A DNA stretch of 64,000 bases from Micromonospora sp. DSM 45708 (GTDB lineage: Bacteria; Actinomycetota; Actinomycetes; Mycobacteriales; Micromonosporaceae), in assembly GCF_039566955.1 (NCBI RefSeq), contig NZ_CP154796.1, forward strand, positions 5,890,001 through 5,954,000, in the 5' to 3' direction. This document shows positions 7,348 through 16,491 of this stretch, piece by piece; position 1 is the first letter of the stretch, and every line of letters starts with the position of its first letter. The translations under genes were made by a program, and so were the position numbers. The notes below the pieces were generated by a model. The model ran no database searches. It was not told where the DNA came from and was given only the letters and a program-made list of their open reading frames with translations.

Positions 7348-8859
7348 ATGATGCGGTGGAACGCTGCCACGGAACAGTTCGGTCGCCTCGACTCGTCGCG
7401 GACCCCACCGTACGGGCTGGCCATCTGCCGGGCACTCGGGGCGGCCGGTTCCCTGGTGACCGTGCTGGGCGGCCAGGTGGCGGGCGTACGGCCACTGGGC
7501 GAGGTCGCGATCGACCTGCCGATCGTTCTCGCCCTCCGGGCGTCCACGGCGCTGTCCGTGTTCGTGGTCTACGTCGGGCTCGGCATGCTCGTCGTCGCCT
7601 GGTGGCGGGTGGGCATCCTGGTGCGTACCGTCGACCGGGTACCCGTGCCCGCACTGGCGACGACAGCCGCGTGGTGGTCTCTTCCCTTCGCCCTCACCAC
7701 GCCCGTCTTCAGCGGCGACGCTCACAGCTACCTGGCCCAGGGAGCCATGACCAGCGCCGGCCTCGACCCGTACCGAACGGGACCGGCGGCGTTGGGCGGG
7801 CCCCTCACCGTAAACGTGCCCGACATCTGGCAGCACACTCCCGCACCGTACGGCCCGGTCTTCCTCAACCTCGCAAGCTGGGTGACCGACGCGACCGGCG
7901 GCGGCGTCTGGGCCGGCATTCTCGGGATGCGTCTGCTCGCGCTGCTGGGGGTGGGCCTGCTGGTCTGGTCCGTACCCCGGCTGGCCCGCCAATGCGGGGC
8001 GCGGCCGGCCGCGGCGATGTGGTTGGGGGTGCTCAACCCGCTCGTGCTGCTCCACCTCGTCGGTGACGCCCACAACGAGGCGGTGATGCTGGGGCTGATG
8101 TGTCTGGGGCTGCTCCTGGTGCTGCGGCGCCGGCCCGTGTCGGGGGTCATGCTGATCACACTCGCCGTGCTCGTCAAGGCACCGGCGGCCCTGGCGATCG
8201 CCTTCGTCGTGCCCATCTGGGCACGCCAACTGGGCGGCCCCCGCGCGAGGCTGCGGGCAGCGCTGTTGGCGGCCTCGATCTCCGGCGCCACCGCTCTGGC
8301 AGTCACGGCCCTGGCGGGGACCGGCTTCGGGTGGGTACGGGCGCTGGGGACTCCCACGCACGCCCGTACCTGGATGTCGATCAGCACGGACCTGGGCTGG
8401 GCGGTCGGCGCGGTGCTGCACCATGTCCTAGGCGTGGATGTCGAGCAGGCCCGGCACGTGGTGTGGCTGGTCGGCCTCGTCATCGCCGCTGGTGTCTGCC
8501 TGCTCCTGTGGCGGCGCAGCGAGCGGATCGGTCCGGTCGCTGCCCTCGGATGCTGCCTCGGGGTGGTCGTGCTCGCCAGTCCCGTCGTGCATCCGTGGTA
8601 TCTGCTGTGGGCGCTCCTACCGCTGGCGGCGGCCGCACGTGGCACCGCGGCCCGCCGGTGGGTCGCGGCCGGTTCGGTGGGCCTCGTCCTACTGGTCCTG
8701 CCAGGCGGTGTCCAACCCAGCCTGCCGGCCGTCCTCGGGGCGCTGCTCGGCACGACGGCGGTCGTGGTCGCGGCGGCGGTCGCCCAACTGTTGCAACAGC
8801 ATGTGTCGCAACGGCTGGCGGCCGATGCGGTCGAGTTGACGGCGTGTGACGCTCCGTAA
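7348..8859 (+). CDS. mptB: Polyprenol-phosphomannose-dependent alpha-(1,6)-mannosyltransferase, MptB type
   Basis: GT-C glycosyltransferase that extends mannan cores (lipomannan/lipoglycan) using polyprenyl-phosphate-mannose outside the membrane. It is about 503 aa with some 12-13 membrane helices. The GT-C catalytic region FSGDAHSYLAQGAMTSAG with its Asp near the first loop, the HTPAPYGPVFL motif, and the conserved GVLNPLVLLHLVGDAHNEAVM segment identify the MptB family. A start at ATG 7348 gives a short tail before the first helix; ATG 7270 is also in frame, and anything earlier would run into the IS481 remnant. The C-terminus is a hydrophobic Val/Ala-rich helix. In Micromonospora-type actinobacteria it probably acts in lipomannan-like glycan synthesis. 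Confidence 0.85.
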   Translation: MMRWNAATEQFGRLDSSRTPPYGLAICRALGAAGSLVTVLGGQVAGVRPLGEVAIDLPIVLALRASTALSVFVVYVGLGMLVVAWWRVGILVRTVDRVPVPALATTAAWWSLPFALTTPVFSGDAHSYLAQGAMTSAGLDPYRTGPAALGGPLTVNVPDIWQHTPAPYGPVFLNLASWVTDATGGGVWAGILGMRLLALLGVGLLVWSVPRLARQCGARPAAAMWLGVLNPLVLLHLVGDAHNEAVMLGLMCLGLLLVLRRRPVSGVMLITLAVLVKAPAALAIAFVVPIWARQLGGPRARLRAALLAASISGATALAVTALAGTGFGWVRALGTPTHARTWMSISTDLGWAVGAVLHHVLGVDVEQARHVVWLVGLVIAAGVCLLLWRRSERIGPVAALGCCLGVVVLASPVVHPWYLLWALLPLAAAARGTAARRWVAAGSVGLVLLVLPGGVQPSLPAVLGALLGTTAVVVAAAVAQLLQQHVSQRLAADAVELTACDAP

Positions 8860-9181
8860 ACTATTGACCTCGTGACCTGCGTCGGACTCAGGAAGTACTC
8901 TTCGGCCGTGAACGCTGCCGAACCCGTCCGGTTGAAATCTCCTCGATAGCGTGGAGGCCGCTCAGCCGCTGCTCGCACCTGTCACGGCCAGCTGAGACGC
9001 GAAACGTTCCCGGTTGCCGCTAAATCGTTACTCAGCGACTGGCGGCGCTTACGATCAGCCTGAAGGAGGGCGTATCACCGATAATGATCGCGCGTAAGGG
9101 CAGGTGGGCTGCCGGATATCGGCACCAGCTCCAACCATCGACCGTCGGCAGCCGACGGCATACGACCGGACCGGGTGGCCC
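8860..9181. other. Intergenic region upstream of ltrA-like gene
   Basis: 320 bases without a gene. It is moderately GC with AT-richer patches around 9020-9090 (CTAAATCGTTACTC, CCGATAATGATCG) that could hold the promoter of the following gene. No repeat, tRNA or long hairpin was seen. Confidence 0.4.
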
Positions 9182-10369
9182 GTGACGGGCGACGCGGCGG
9201 TGGGGTTGGGACGCCGGGCAGGCGGCCCGCAACGAGCCACCCTGTTGGAATTGTTCCTCGATCTGGTGTTCGTTGCCGCTCTTGCGTTGATCTCGCAGAA
9301 ACTGGCCGCCGATCTGACCTTGGCCGGTGCCTTTGAAACGCTGGTGCTGATGGCGGCGGTCTGGTGGGTCTGGTCGATCACCGCGCTCACGACCGATCTC
9401 TACCTGCCGCACCGACCCCCGATCTACCTCATGACCGTCTCGGTCATGTTCGGCACCATGTTGATGGCCGTCGCGCTGCCTGCGGCCTTCACCCGTGATG
9501 CCATGGTCTTCGCGGGCGCCTACGTGGCGATCCACCTCGGCCGCAGCCTCATCCTGGTACCCGCTTTACGGAGCCAGCAGGCACGCCGGCACGCCGGGCG
9601 GTTCCTCTTCTGGTTCTCCGTCTCGGCCGTACCGTGGCTCGCCGGAGCCGCCATGGCAGGTCCCGCGCGTGGCGCGTTGTGGATGGCCGCCCTCACCCTG
9701 GACTACGGGGCGGCCTGGCTCCGCTACCCCACACCCTGGCTGGGACGGGTGCCCCGGTCGCAGTACGGGTTGGCGGCCGAACACCTGGCCGAGCGTTACC
9801 AGCAGTTCTTCACTCTCGCCCTCGGCGATCTCATCCTGGTCACCAGCCTCACGTACGCCGGCAACGGGTTCACGCTCGACCAGACCATCGCGTTCACGGT
9901 CGCGTTCGCCACCACCGTGTTGCTGTGGCGGATCTACGTCCAACGCGCCGGAGCACTGCTCCAGAGCAGCATCGAGTCCTCCCGTGATCCGGGCCGGCTC
10001 GTGCGGTCCGCGCCCTACACCCACCTGATCATGGTAGCTGGCGTGGCCGTCACCTCGGCCGGAGCCGAAGCGGTCATCCATCATCCCACCGGAAATAGCG
10101 GCCCCGGACTGATCGGCGTCGTTCTCGGCGGACCAGCCTTGTTCATGGCCGGCCGAGCCCGATTCGAGTACGAGGTATTCAGCCGGGTCTCCCCGTCCCG
10201 GCTGGTCGCGCTGCTCGTGCTGGCCGCCGCCGCGCCGGCACTGGTCCTGGCGCATGGACCACCGCTGGGCGCTGCCATCATCGCCACCCTGGTCCTGGCC
10301 GGGATCGCCACCGCGGACATCGTTCGCGCTCATGGCCGCCCACCCGAACCACCATCCCCCGCCTTCTAG
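9182..10369 (+). CDS. Low temperature requirement protein A (LtrA) homologue 1
   Basis: Membrane protein of about 395 aa belonging to the LtrA family, whose molecular role is unresolved. The N-terminal signature RATLLELFLDLVFVAALAL and the central AERYQQFFTLALGDLIL and RARFEYEVFSRVSPSRL are hallmark sequences, and about ten hydrophobic segments are visible. I chose GTG 9182 because the next family members, including the paralogue at 31.8 kb, begin about 25 residues before RATLLELF; upstream codons are low-complexity. The paralogue at 31793-32974 is clearly similar along its whole length. Both copies are followed by an IS110 element. Confidence 0.85.
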   Translation: MTGDAAVGLGRRAGGPQRATLLELFLDLVFVAALALISQKLAADLTLAGAFETLVLMAAVWWVWSITALTTDLYLPHRPPIYLMTVSVMFGTMLMAVALPAAFTRDAMVFAGAYVAIHLGRSLILVPALRSQQARRHAGRFLFWFSVSAVPWLAGAAMAGPARGALWMAALTLDYGAAWLRYPTPWLGRVPRSQYGLAAEHLAERYQQFFTLALGDLILVTSLTYAGNGFTLDQTIAFTVAFATTVLLWRIYVQRAGALLQSSIESSRDPGRLVRSAPYTHLIMVAGVAVTSAGAEAVIHHPTGNSGPGLIGVVLGGPALFMAGRARFEYEVFSRVSPSRLVALLVLAAAAPALVLAHGPPLGAAIIATLVLAGIATADIVRAHGRPPEPPSPAF

Positions 10370-11002
10370 CGCCTACGACGAACGTTCGCGGTGTTGGTTG
10401 ACACGCCGCCCGGCCTGCCGGCCTGGAGGACATCCTGGCGTTCAGGCTGTCGCGGTGGCAGATCCTCACCGTGAGGGTGGCCGTGAAGGTGCCCGGGTTG
10501 GCGTTCGAGTACGAAGGCCGACCGAGCAGGAAGGTCAGACAGCCGACGTCACGAACATGTTCGCGACGTTTCCTCCTAGCTCAGAGACAATTCAACATCA
10601 ACGACGGTCAGTAAGCTGAAACAGGACTACCTCCGCCGCACCTTGCTACGCGAGCACGACAGCGCGCACATCAACCCCGTTACACCAGCATTGAGCCTTT
10701 TCCAACCTGACGCTTCTATAGGTGAGCCGGTTCTGGGAGGGATTGGTATCGGTAGGGTTCGACGTCGGTGATCGACGAGTGACTCATGCAAGATCTGGCC
10801 GCCGTCAGATGGCGTGCCGTGGAGCTGACTTGTCCTCGTGGGTTGCCGGCGTCGGCCCGGCCCACCTTGTTGGCCTGATCAGAAGCCTGTCCGCGAAGGG
10901 TGTGCAGCCCGTGTCGCGTGACTCATCACAGATGTGCCGCCGGGTGATCGCTCCCGGGCCGACGCCGTCCGAACGTCGTCCCGTGCAAGGGAGAAACCGT
11001 CC
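10370..11002. other. Intergenic region left of IS110 copy 1
   Basis: No convincing gene in 630 bases. An open plus-strand stretch near 10430-10600 (reading ...LSRWQILTVRVAVKV...) lacks a start signal and homology I recognise. The final 270 bases (about 10730-11002) probably include the left end of the IS110 element, which lacks terminal inverted repeats, so its boundary cannot be placed from this sequence alone. Confidence 0.35.
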
Positions 11003-12067
11003 GTGCCTTCCATCCTGGCAGAACGTCTGGCTGACCGTGTCGATGCGGTCGTCGGTGTGGACACCCATACCGATACGCACACCGCTGCGGTCCTCACTGC
11101 GGTCGGTACCGTGCTGGCCGAGATCACCGTGCCGGCCACCGACGAGGGCGCCGGTGTCCTGCTGGCCTGGGCCGGGCGGCAGACGATCATGCTGGGAGCG
11201 GGCCGGCGGGCCTGGGCCCTGGACGGTGCTCGCAGTCACGGTGTCGGCCTGCTGCGCGTGTTGCGTGCCGCGGGTGAGTACGTCCTGGAAGCACCCAAAC
11301 CCGTTGCCGGGCGCCGCCGACGAGGCGGCAAGTCCGACGCGCTGGACGCCGTGCACGCCGCTCGTGGCGTCCTGGCCGCCGACCACGTCGCCACACCCCG
11401 CACCGACGGCGACCGGGAAGCCCTGCGCCTGCTGCACGTCTGCCGCCGCCACTACAGCGACACCCGCACCGCCACCATCAACCTGTTCAAATCGGTGATC
11501 CTCACCGCCGACGACGACCTGCGCGCACAGATGCGTGGGCTGAGCACCCTGCGACAGGTCCAACACGCCACCACCCTCACCACCAGCAGCGGCAGCGGTC
11601 TCGACCGGCTGCGCCGCACTCAACTGGCAGCACTCGCCGAGCAGATCCTAACCCTCGACCAGCTCCTGAAAACCAACCTCACCGAGATCCGCACCCTGGT
11701 CGACAAACTCTGCCCAACCCTGCTCGAGCAGCCCGGCATCGGCCCCGTCACCGCCGCGATTGCGCTGAGCGCCTGGTCGCACCCCGGCCGGTTCCGCAAC
11801 GAGGCCGCCTTCGCCTCACTCGCCGGCGTCAGCCCCATCCCCGCCAGCTCCGGGCGCATCACCCGCCACCGCCTCAACCGAGGCGGCGACCGCACCCTCA
11901 ACGCCGCCCTGCACACCATCGCCAAAACCCGGCAACGATGCCACCAACCCACCAAGGACTACATCAACCGCCGCACCACCGAAGGCCGCACCCCAGCCGA
12001 GATCACCCGCAGCCTCAAACGCTACATAGCCCGCCAAATCTGGCGCACCCTCGAAGCCACCGCTTGA
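11003..12067 (+). CDS. IS110-family transposase (copy 1)
   Basis: Site-specific DEDD transposase, 354 aa from GTG 11003. The N-terminal RuvC-like domain shows VGVDTHTDTHTAAV (first Asp), GGKSDALDAVHAAR (DA/D motif) and a helical linker. The C-terminal transposase_20 domain shows the helix-hairpin LLEQPGIGPVTAAIALS and FASLAGVSPIPASSGRITRHRLNRGGDRTLNAALH with the catalytic serine region. IS110 elements move as circles and may use a bridge RNA from the non-coding ends. All motifs are intact, so it may be active. It is distinct from the IS110 transposase at 33 kb, to which it is only distantly similar. Confidence 0.9.
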   Translation: MPSILAERLADRVDAVVGVDTHTDTHTAAVLTAVGTVLAEITVPATDEGAGVLLAWAGRQTIMLGAGRRAWALDGARSHGVGLLRVLRAAGEYVLEAPKPVAGRRRRGGKSDALDAVHAARGVLAADHVATPRTDGDREALRLLHVCRRHYSDTRTATINLFKSVILTADDDLRAQMRGLSTLRQVQHATTLTTSSGSGLDRLRRTQLAALAEQILTLDQLLKTNLTEIRTLVDKLCPTLLEQPGIGPVTAAIALSAWSHPGRFRNEAAFASLAGVSPIPASSGRITRHRLNRGGDRTLNAALHTIAKTRQRCHQPTKDYINRRTTEGRTPAEITRSLKRYIARQIWRTLEATA

Positions 12068-12131
12068 CAAACACCTTCACAGATCTTGCAGGTCAGGGGC
12101 GGTGCGCGCAGCCCGGGGATCGATGAGGGGT

Positions 12132-12206
12132 GAGGCTCCAGGTAAGACAGCAAATCGACCAAAACCCGATGCCCCAACACGGGAGCCTCGCCTGTGCTGT
12201 CTTACC
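12132..12206. repeat. Interleaved inverted repeats at the IS5 left end
   Basis: Two inverted repeats are interleaved: GAGGCTCC (12132-12139) with GGAGCCTC (12182-12189), and GGTAAGACAGC (12141-12151) with GCTGTCTTACC (12196-12206). The order A-B-A'-B' allows either stem alone or a pseudoknot. It lies directly upstream of the broken IS5 transposase, so it probably includes that element's left terminal repeat. Confidence 0.55.
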
Positions 12207-12985
12207 CGTCCATGATTTCGTTGTCCAGCCGGACCCTGAACCATCTCGCTGACCGTATCCGCAGCCACCGCAACCAGCGCCGATCCAGGTGGCGGCGCCT
12301 CGACGCGGGACAGCAGGCACTGCTCGCCCTGGCTCACCTGCGCAACGGTGATACCTACACCCGGCTGGCCCCCGGGTTCGCCGTCGGCGTGAGCACCGCA
12401 TGGCGGTACGTGCAGGAAGCGATAGCCTGCTCGCGACGGCCGCCGATGACCTGGCCACCGTTATGAACCGGATCCGCCGACTGGCGTACGCGATCCTGGA
12501 CGGCACCCTCATCCGGATCGACCGGGTCGCCGACCGGAAGCCGAACTACTCCGGAAAACATCAGCGGCACGGCGTGAACGTGCAGGTCATCGCCGACGCG
12601 GCTGGCCGCCTCGTTTGGGCTTCGCCGGCACTGCCCGGCTCGGTCCACGACCTGACCGCAGCCCGAACCCACGGCATCATCGAGGCACTGACCAGTACAG
12701 ACGTGATGACCTTCACCGATAAGGGCTATCAAGGAGCCCGCGGCAGCGTGCGCCCGCCTTTCAAGCGGCGCCGCTTCCGGCCCACAAGCTGTCACGCCGG
12801 CAGAAGTCCGTGAACCGCGCCCACGCGAAAATCCGCGCCCGCAGCGAACGCGATCGCCACCCTCAAGACCTGGAGGAGCCTGGCCAAGCTGCGCTGCTGC
12901 CCACGGCGAGCGACCACGATCGCGCAGGCCATCCTCGTTCTGCACCACGTCGAAGCCAACCGGCCATGCAGGATGAAAAGGCTCA
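12194..12985 (+). pseudogene. Frameshifted IS5-family transposase
   Basis: Three consecutive reading frames are needed to follow one IS5-like (DDE_Tnp_4 type) transposase. The first part carries the helix-turn-helix region (RRWRRLDAGQQALLALAHLR, TYTRLAPGFAVGVSTAWRYVQEA). The second carries the DDE core (LDGTLIRIDRVADRKPNYSGKHQRHGVNVQVIAD, LPGSVHDLTAAR, FTDKGYQGARG). The third carries the tail (TLKTWRSLAKLRCCPRR, AQAILVLHHVEAN). Shifts fall near 12420-12460 and near 12840-12850, where an ARSER-AIATL junction has lost bases. IS5 elements sometimes use programmed frameshifting between two frames, but two shifts make decay more likely. Confidence 0.8.
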
Positions 12986-13224
12986 TAATTTTGGCACCCT
13001 ACAGGCGCGTGTGCGGGTCGTGGCAGGGCTTGAGGCTTGACTGAGATCGGAACTCGGTGGGGGCGACGGTCGAGCGGTCCCACGTGACGTGAGTCGTCTT
13101 CAGCGCGAGGGACTCATCGTTCCTGTGACGGGAGGTTCGCCCCTGAGTAGCTGCGATTCGCCGGCTTTGCGGGTTCGGGAGTTTGGCGCAGAGGCAGGTT
13201 GGATTCCTGCGTTTTGGCTTCTCG

Positions 13225-13563
13225 TCACACCGGGTCAGGCCCGGGCGCACCGGGACGACCTCGACCCTTGCGGACGAGCGAAACCATCCCCCGGGTCACA
13301 CCGACAAGGATCACGGCGCCGGGAAGAATGGCCACCAGGGACAGTAGGAGGTTGCCGAACTGCTGGCTCCCGACGGACTCCGTCGACTCGCCACGCGCGA
13401 CTCCGTCGATCACGGTCACACATCGGCTGCTCTCGGGATCGCAGGTGGAGGCATTCAGGTTGAAGGAGATGCCGAACCAGATCAACCCGATACCCACCGC
13501 TGCGCCGAGCAGCAGACCCGTGACCGTCGCCGCCGCGACGAAGCCCCTGCTCCGGCTCCCCAC
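13225..13563 (-). CDS. Small membrane protein of unknown function
   Basis: A 112-aa protein with two predicted membrane helices (VAAATVTGLLLGAAVGIGLI and NLLLSLVAILPGAVILVGV) and a loop of about 45 residues with two cysteines (STCDPESSRCVT) that could form a disulfide outside the membrane. I use the GTG at 13563 because longer starts run into the repeat at 13568-13703, which also occurs at 40.1 kb. The basic tail (RKGRGRPGAPG) suggests a cytoplasmic C-terminus. I do not recognise the family. It sits between IS remnants and may be cargo of the surrounding integrated DNA. Confidence 0.5.
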   Translation of the reverse strand: MGSRSRGFVAAATVTGLLLGAAVGIGLIWFGISFNLNASTCDPESSRCVTVIDGVARGESTESVGSQQFGNLLLSLVAILPGAVILVGVTRGMVSLVRKGRGRPGAPGPDPV

Positions 13564-13567
13564 CCGC

Positions 13568-13703
13568 GCGGGTCCACCCGCGTTGGCAGGGAGTGACCCG
13601 CGTTGACCTGTGTTGACCCGCCGATCCGTCGCAGCCGACGACCACACGCCGACCACACCGGGCCGGGACCATCGACAAGATCATTGGCCCTGATTGGCCT
13701 GGA
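13568..13703. repeat. Attachment-like repeat, left copy
   Basis: A segment of about 136 bp matches 40145-40281 in the same orientation at roughly 80-85% identity by eye. It contains reiterated TTGACC-type units (GTGACCCGCGTTGACCTG, TGTTGACCCG), a pattern found near integrase attachment sites of actinomycete integrative elements. No integrase gene is present on either side. Confidence 0.65.
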
Positions 13704-13911
13704 GTGGCACAGGTTGACTCGGGGTGGCCCCCGCTGGAGAGCACACAGCGCACACATCGGCAAGATCGATAGCGGGTCCCCCCGACCCCGTCATGCCTAG
13801 GCACCAGCCGCTCGCTGGTGCCGTTGCGGATGCTAACGCTTCATCGCACGAGCTTAGGGCCGGTCGCCGGTCGGCTACGCCGAGCAGCATCCTGATTCAG
13901 GGCACGTAAGA

Positions 13912-13941
13912 GCTCGAACCCCCTACCTTCTGATCCGTAGG
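13912..13941 (-). other. tRNA-Arg(ACG) 3'-part fragment (attachment core, left)
   Basis: On the minus strand the segment reads as the anticodon loop CTACGGA, stem TCAG and T-arm entry GGGGGTTCGA of a tRNA-Arg(ACG). Upstream and downstream the tRNA is not continued. The 16 bases CCTTCTGATCCGTAGG (13926-13941) recur at 40334-40349 in direct orientation. This is what an attachment core left by integration into a tRNA gene looks like. Confidence 0.6.
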
Positions 13942-13996
13942 AGCGAGCGTGACGGGCGGCCCCGGCGATCACCTCGCCGCCGGCTTGGTACCGGCG

Positions 13997-14200
13997 TTAC
14001 AACGAGCCGTGACCGCGCCGGTGCTCGCCCACCAGCGACAACTCCACCGACGAGCGCACCGGCGCGTCACCGCACAACAACGCGTCCGCCAGCTCGAACA
14101 ACGCATCCGCACGAGCGGTCAGACAACGGTAGAACTCACGCCGGAACACCGCCAGCCGCCCGACCTCATCGGTCGGCCCGGCATCGTGCACACTGATCAC
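13997..14200 (-). pseudogene. Truncated IS701-like transposase (N-terminus only)
   Basis: The 67-residue minus-strand frame matches from memory the N-terminus of an actinobacterial IS701-family transposase: RREFYRCLTARADALFELADALLC followed by LVGEHRRGHGSL, where intact proteins continue with LYDALNRGR. The frame then hits a stop at 13997-13999 and no downstream homology is seen. It is a dead 5' fragment. An 11-bp inverted repeat just upstream (14203-14263) may be part of the element end. Confidence 0.65.
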
Positions 14201-14202
14201 CA

Positions 14203-14263
14203 GACAGCCCTTGGTTTGCGATCTTCTTCCCTAGACAAGAGGAATGATCGATCAAGGGCTGTC
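14203..14263. repeat. 11-bp inverted repeat upstream of IS701 fragment
   Basis: GACAGCCCTTG (14203-14213) and CAAGGGCTGTC (14253-14263) are perfect reverse complements separated by 39 bases. The position just upstream of the truncated transposase start suggests a transposon end or an operator-like hairpin in its leader. Confidence 0.55.
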
Positions 14264-14341
14264 CCCGTGATCAGCCGGGGTCGATACCACCGCCCAGCAG
14301 CTTAAAGATCAAGCTAGCCGCACCCGGCCAATGGCTTCGAG

Positions 14342-14779
14342 TCAGGTCCACTTGCGGCTCGCGATCTCGTCAGAGAGCTGCTGCACACGGGCGGGGTCCG
14401 CGTCACGGGCAAGGGCGACGTAGTGGTCCATGACGGCCGGCCGGTAGCGCACGGGCAACGTCTGTCCGGGGGCGAGTCGGGTGAGCTCGGTGATCGTGAG
14501 GTCTTCGTCTGCGATACCGCGGAACGAGATGCCGTCGGCGGTCTCCACGTCGAACATCAGGACCACGCGCGGGTTGCTGTTGACCTCCCGCCAGTCGACG
14601 AGAACGCCGAGCGCAAGCGCCCCCGTACGCAGTTCCGCATTGCGCTTCCGTGCATCACTGCTCAGGAGCGGGTTCGGGGCGACGCCCGGGAAGTCGGGCC
14701 CGACGCCGAGCGATTCCCGACTCAGGTCGGGCCTGAGCTGCGCCATCAGATCGTTGAGCTTCTTCTTCGAACCGAACAT
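14342..14779 (-). CDS. Hypothetical protein, 145 aa
   Basis: Soluble protein without a signal peptide. The N-terminus is basic and helical (MFGSKKKLNDLMAQLRPDL) and the middle is strand-rich with a repeated beta pattern (GVLVDWREVNSNPRVVLMFDVETADG, FRGIADEDLTITELTRLAPGQTLPVRYRPA). The latter resembles the small beta-barrel used in proteins that define a lower and upper 'conversion' surface, but I cannot assign a family. GC3 is high and the start follows a purine-rich stretch (GGGAGGGGCC), supporting a real gene. It stands alone between mobile-element relics. Confidence 0.65.
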   Translation of the reverse strand: MFGSKKKLNDLMAQLRPDLSRESLGVGPDFPGVAPNPLLSSDARKRNAELRTGALALGVLVDWREVNSNPRVVLMFDVETADGISFRGIADEDLTITELTRLAPGQTLPVRYRPAVMDHYVALARDADPARVQQLSDEIASRKWT

Positions 14780-14980
14780 CCTGGCCCCTCCCTCACACCG
14801 GTGGCGGAATCTCGGCCTGGCGCTTCGCCCTCACCGCGATTATATGTCGCCAGTCATTCCCTTCCGGCCCGGGCGTCCCGTCGATTTCGGGAGCATCCCC
14901 TCAATCAACGACCACTGGTCATCCAAGTGCAACTGAAAGCGCGACACGGACCAGACCAGCCAGAACGCTCGACACACCTC

Positions 14981-15103
14981 GATGTCCGGTTGCGGGTCCC
15001 GACGGACACCTGGAGCCCCAGCCGCCGCTGTCCGGGGCGTCGCGCCGGGAACGCCGGACGGTCCACGATTTTGGGCGCCTCGGTGATGGCCATCGGGCGG
15101 CGA
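14981..15103. repeat. Dispersed repeat, copy A
   Basis: About 123 bp similar to 34480-34602 in the same orientation (roughly 80% by eye), sharing GACGGACACC, AGCCGCCGCT, GGGGCGTCGCGCCGG and GATGG(C/T)CATCGGGCGGCGA. On the minus strand each copy begins with an ATG followed by a short peptide (MAITEAPK here, MTITQARK in the other). The two copies are otherwise in unrelated contexts. Nature unknown. Confidence 0.6.
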
Positions 15104-15222
15104 GGGCCGCGTCCGGAGTGGTTCTCGGGGTCGCTGAGGTCGAAGAGCGGGTGAGGTCTTCAGCAAGGTTTCAGGGTCGGCGTTCCATGCTCGCGTCAGT
15201 GTCCTTGACGAAGGGAAGAGTC

Positions 15223-16491
15223 GTGTCCGTTGCCACTGACCGGCTGGTAGGTACGCGCGGGTGGTTGACGAAAGTCCCGGCGATCACTGCGACGTTCTGG
15301 GTCATCAAGGTGTTGTCGACGACGATTGGGGAGACGTTCGCCGATTATCTGGCCGTGAACGTCGGGCTGGGTCCTGCCGTCACCGACGCGGTCATGACCG
15401 TGGCGCTGGTCGGCGCGCTTGTCATCCAGTTCCGGACCCGCGCGTACACGCCGTGGATCTATTGGTTGTGTGTGGTGTTGGTGAGCATCGTCGGTACCCA
15501 GTTGACCGACTTGTTCACCGACACGCTGGGCGTGAGCTTGTATGTCAGCACCGCTGTTTTCGCAGTGGTCCTCGCGGTCGTGTTCGCCGTCTGGTACCGG
15601 CAGGAACGTACTCTCGCGATCACCTCCATCGACACCCCGCGCCGCGAGGCGTTCTACTGGGGCGCGATCCTCACCACGTTCGCGCTCGGCACCGCCGCTG
15701 GTGACCTCGCCACCGAGGCACTCAGCCTCGGTTTCCGCAACGGGGTGCTGATTTTCGGGGGCCTGATCGCGGCGACGTGGGTGGCCTACCGGCTGGGCGC
15801 CGGGCAGGTGCTGACGTTCTGGATCGCCTACGTGCTCACCCGTCCGCTTGGCGCCTCGCTCGGTGACCTGCTGACGCAGGACAAGGATCTCGGCGGTCTG
15901 GGGCTGGGCGCGAGCGTGACCAGTCTGCTGTTCTTCGGCACGATCGTGGTCCTCGTCATCCGTGAACAGGTTCTGGTCAGTCGTCATGGGGTGGCGGTGA
16001 AGGGCGCGGGGCCGCTGGGCGGCTACCGGCAGGACTACCTGTGGGCCGGCGCGGCCGTCGTAGCTGTCGCGCTGGCCGGGTGGGTGCTGCGGCCGGCTGC
16101 GGACACGACGCCGACCGCCGAGCCTGCGCCCATGACGACCGCACAGCCCGGTAGCCCGGCCGGTGCCCCCGGGGCCCTTCCGCAGCAGGCTCATCCGACC
16201 ACGAAGCTGGGCAACCTGGGCAAGTTCGCGGTGATCGTCACGGACGTCAGGGAAAGGGTCGCCAAGGACGACCTGGTGGGTGGGAAGGCCAGGGCGAAGG
16301 ATCTCGAAGTGGCCTGGGACGACGCCGAGGCGGGGCTGAAGCCGCGCGATTCGGCGAGGTGGCACCAACTCGACGGCCAGATCGATGCGGTCCTGACGGC
16401 TCTGCGGGCGTCGAGTCCGGTGCAGGATGACTGCGCGTCGGCGGTGGACACCCTGATGGCGACCTTGAATCAGTTCGACGGCGTCAGCTGA
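15223..16491 (+). CDS. COG4705-like multi-spanning membrane protein
   Basis: Protein of about 422 aa with two repeats of roughly four helices each, opening with WLTKVPAITATFWVIKVLSTTIGETFADYL, a signature of the COG4705 family; the second half has FYWGAILTTFALGTAAGDLATE. The family is widespread in bacteria and called a putative membrane-anchored or S-layer-linked protein, but its function is unknown. This copy carries an extra C-terminal tail of about 110 residues after the last helix (Pro/Ala-rich linker, then a helical domain with two Asp/Lys-rich repeats). GTG 15223 follows a GAAGGGAAGAG ribosome site. Its 3' end overlaps the convergent permease gene by 22 bp. Confidence 0.75.
   Translation: MSVATDRLVGTRGWLTKVPAITATFWVIKVLSTTIGETFADYLAVNVGLGPAVTDAVMTVALVGALVIQFRTRAYTPWIYWLCVVLVSIVGTQLTDLFTDTLGVSLYVSTAVFAVVLAVVFAVWYRQERTLAITSIDTPRREAFYWGAILTTFALGTAAGDLATEALSLGFRNGVLIFGGLIAATWVAYRLGAGQVLTFWIAYVLTRPLGASLGDLLTQDKDLGGLGLGASVTSLLFFGTIVVLVIREQVLVSRHGVAVKGAGPLGGYRQDYLWAGAAVVAVALAGWVLRPAADTTPTAEPAPMTTAQPGSPAGAPGALPQQAHPTTKLGNLGKFAVIVTDVRERVAKDDLVGGKARAKDLEVAWDDAEAGLKPRDSARWHQLDGQIDAVLTALRASSPVQDDCASAVDTLMATLNQFDGVS

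Noticed and set aside
13888..13945. Complete tRNA gene
   Set aside because: Only the anticodon loop, 3' stem and T-arm entry of tRNA-Arg(ACG) are present; the rest cannot be folded.
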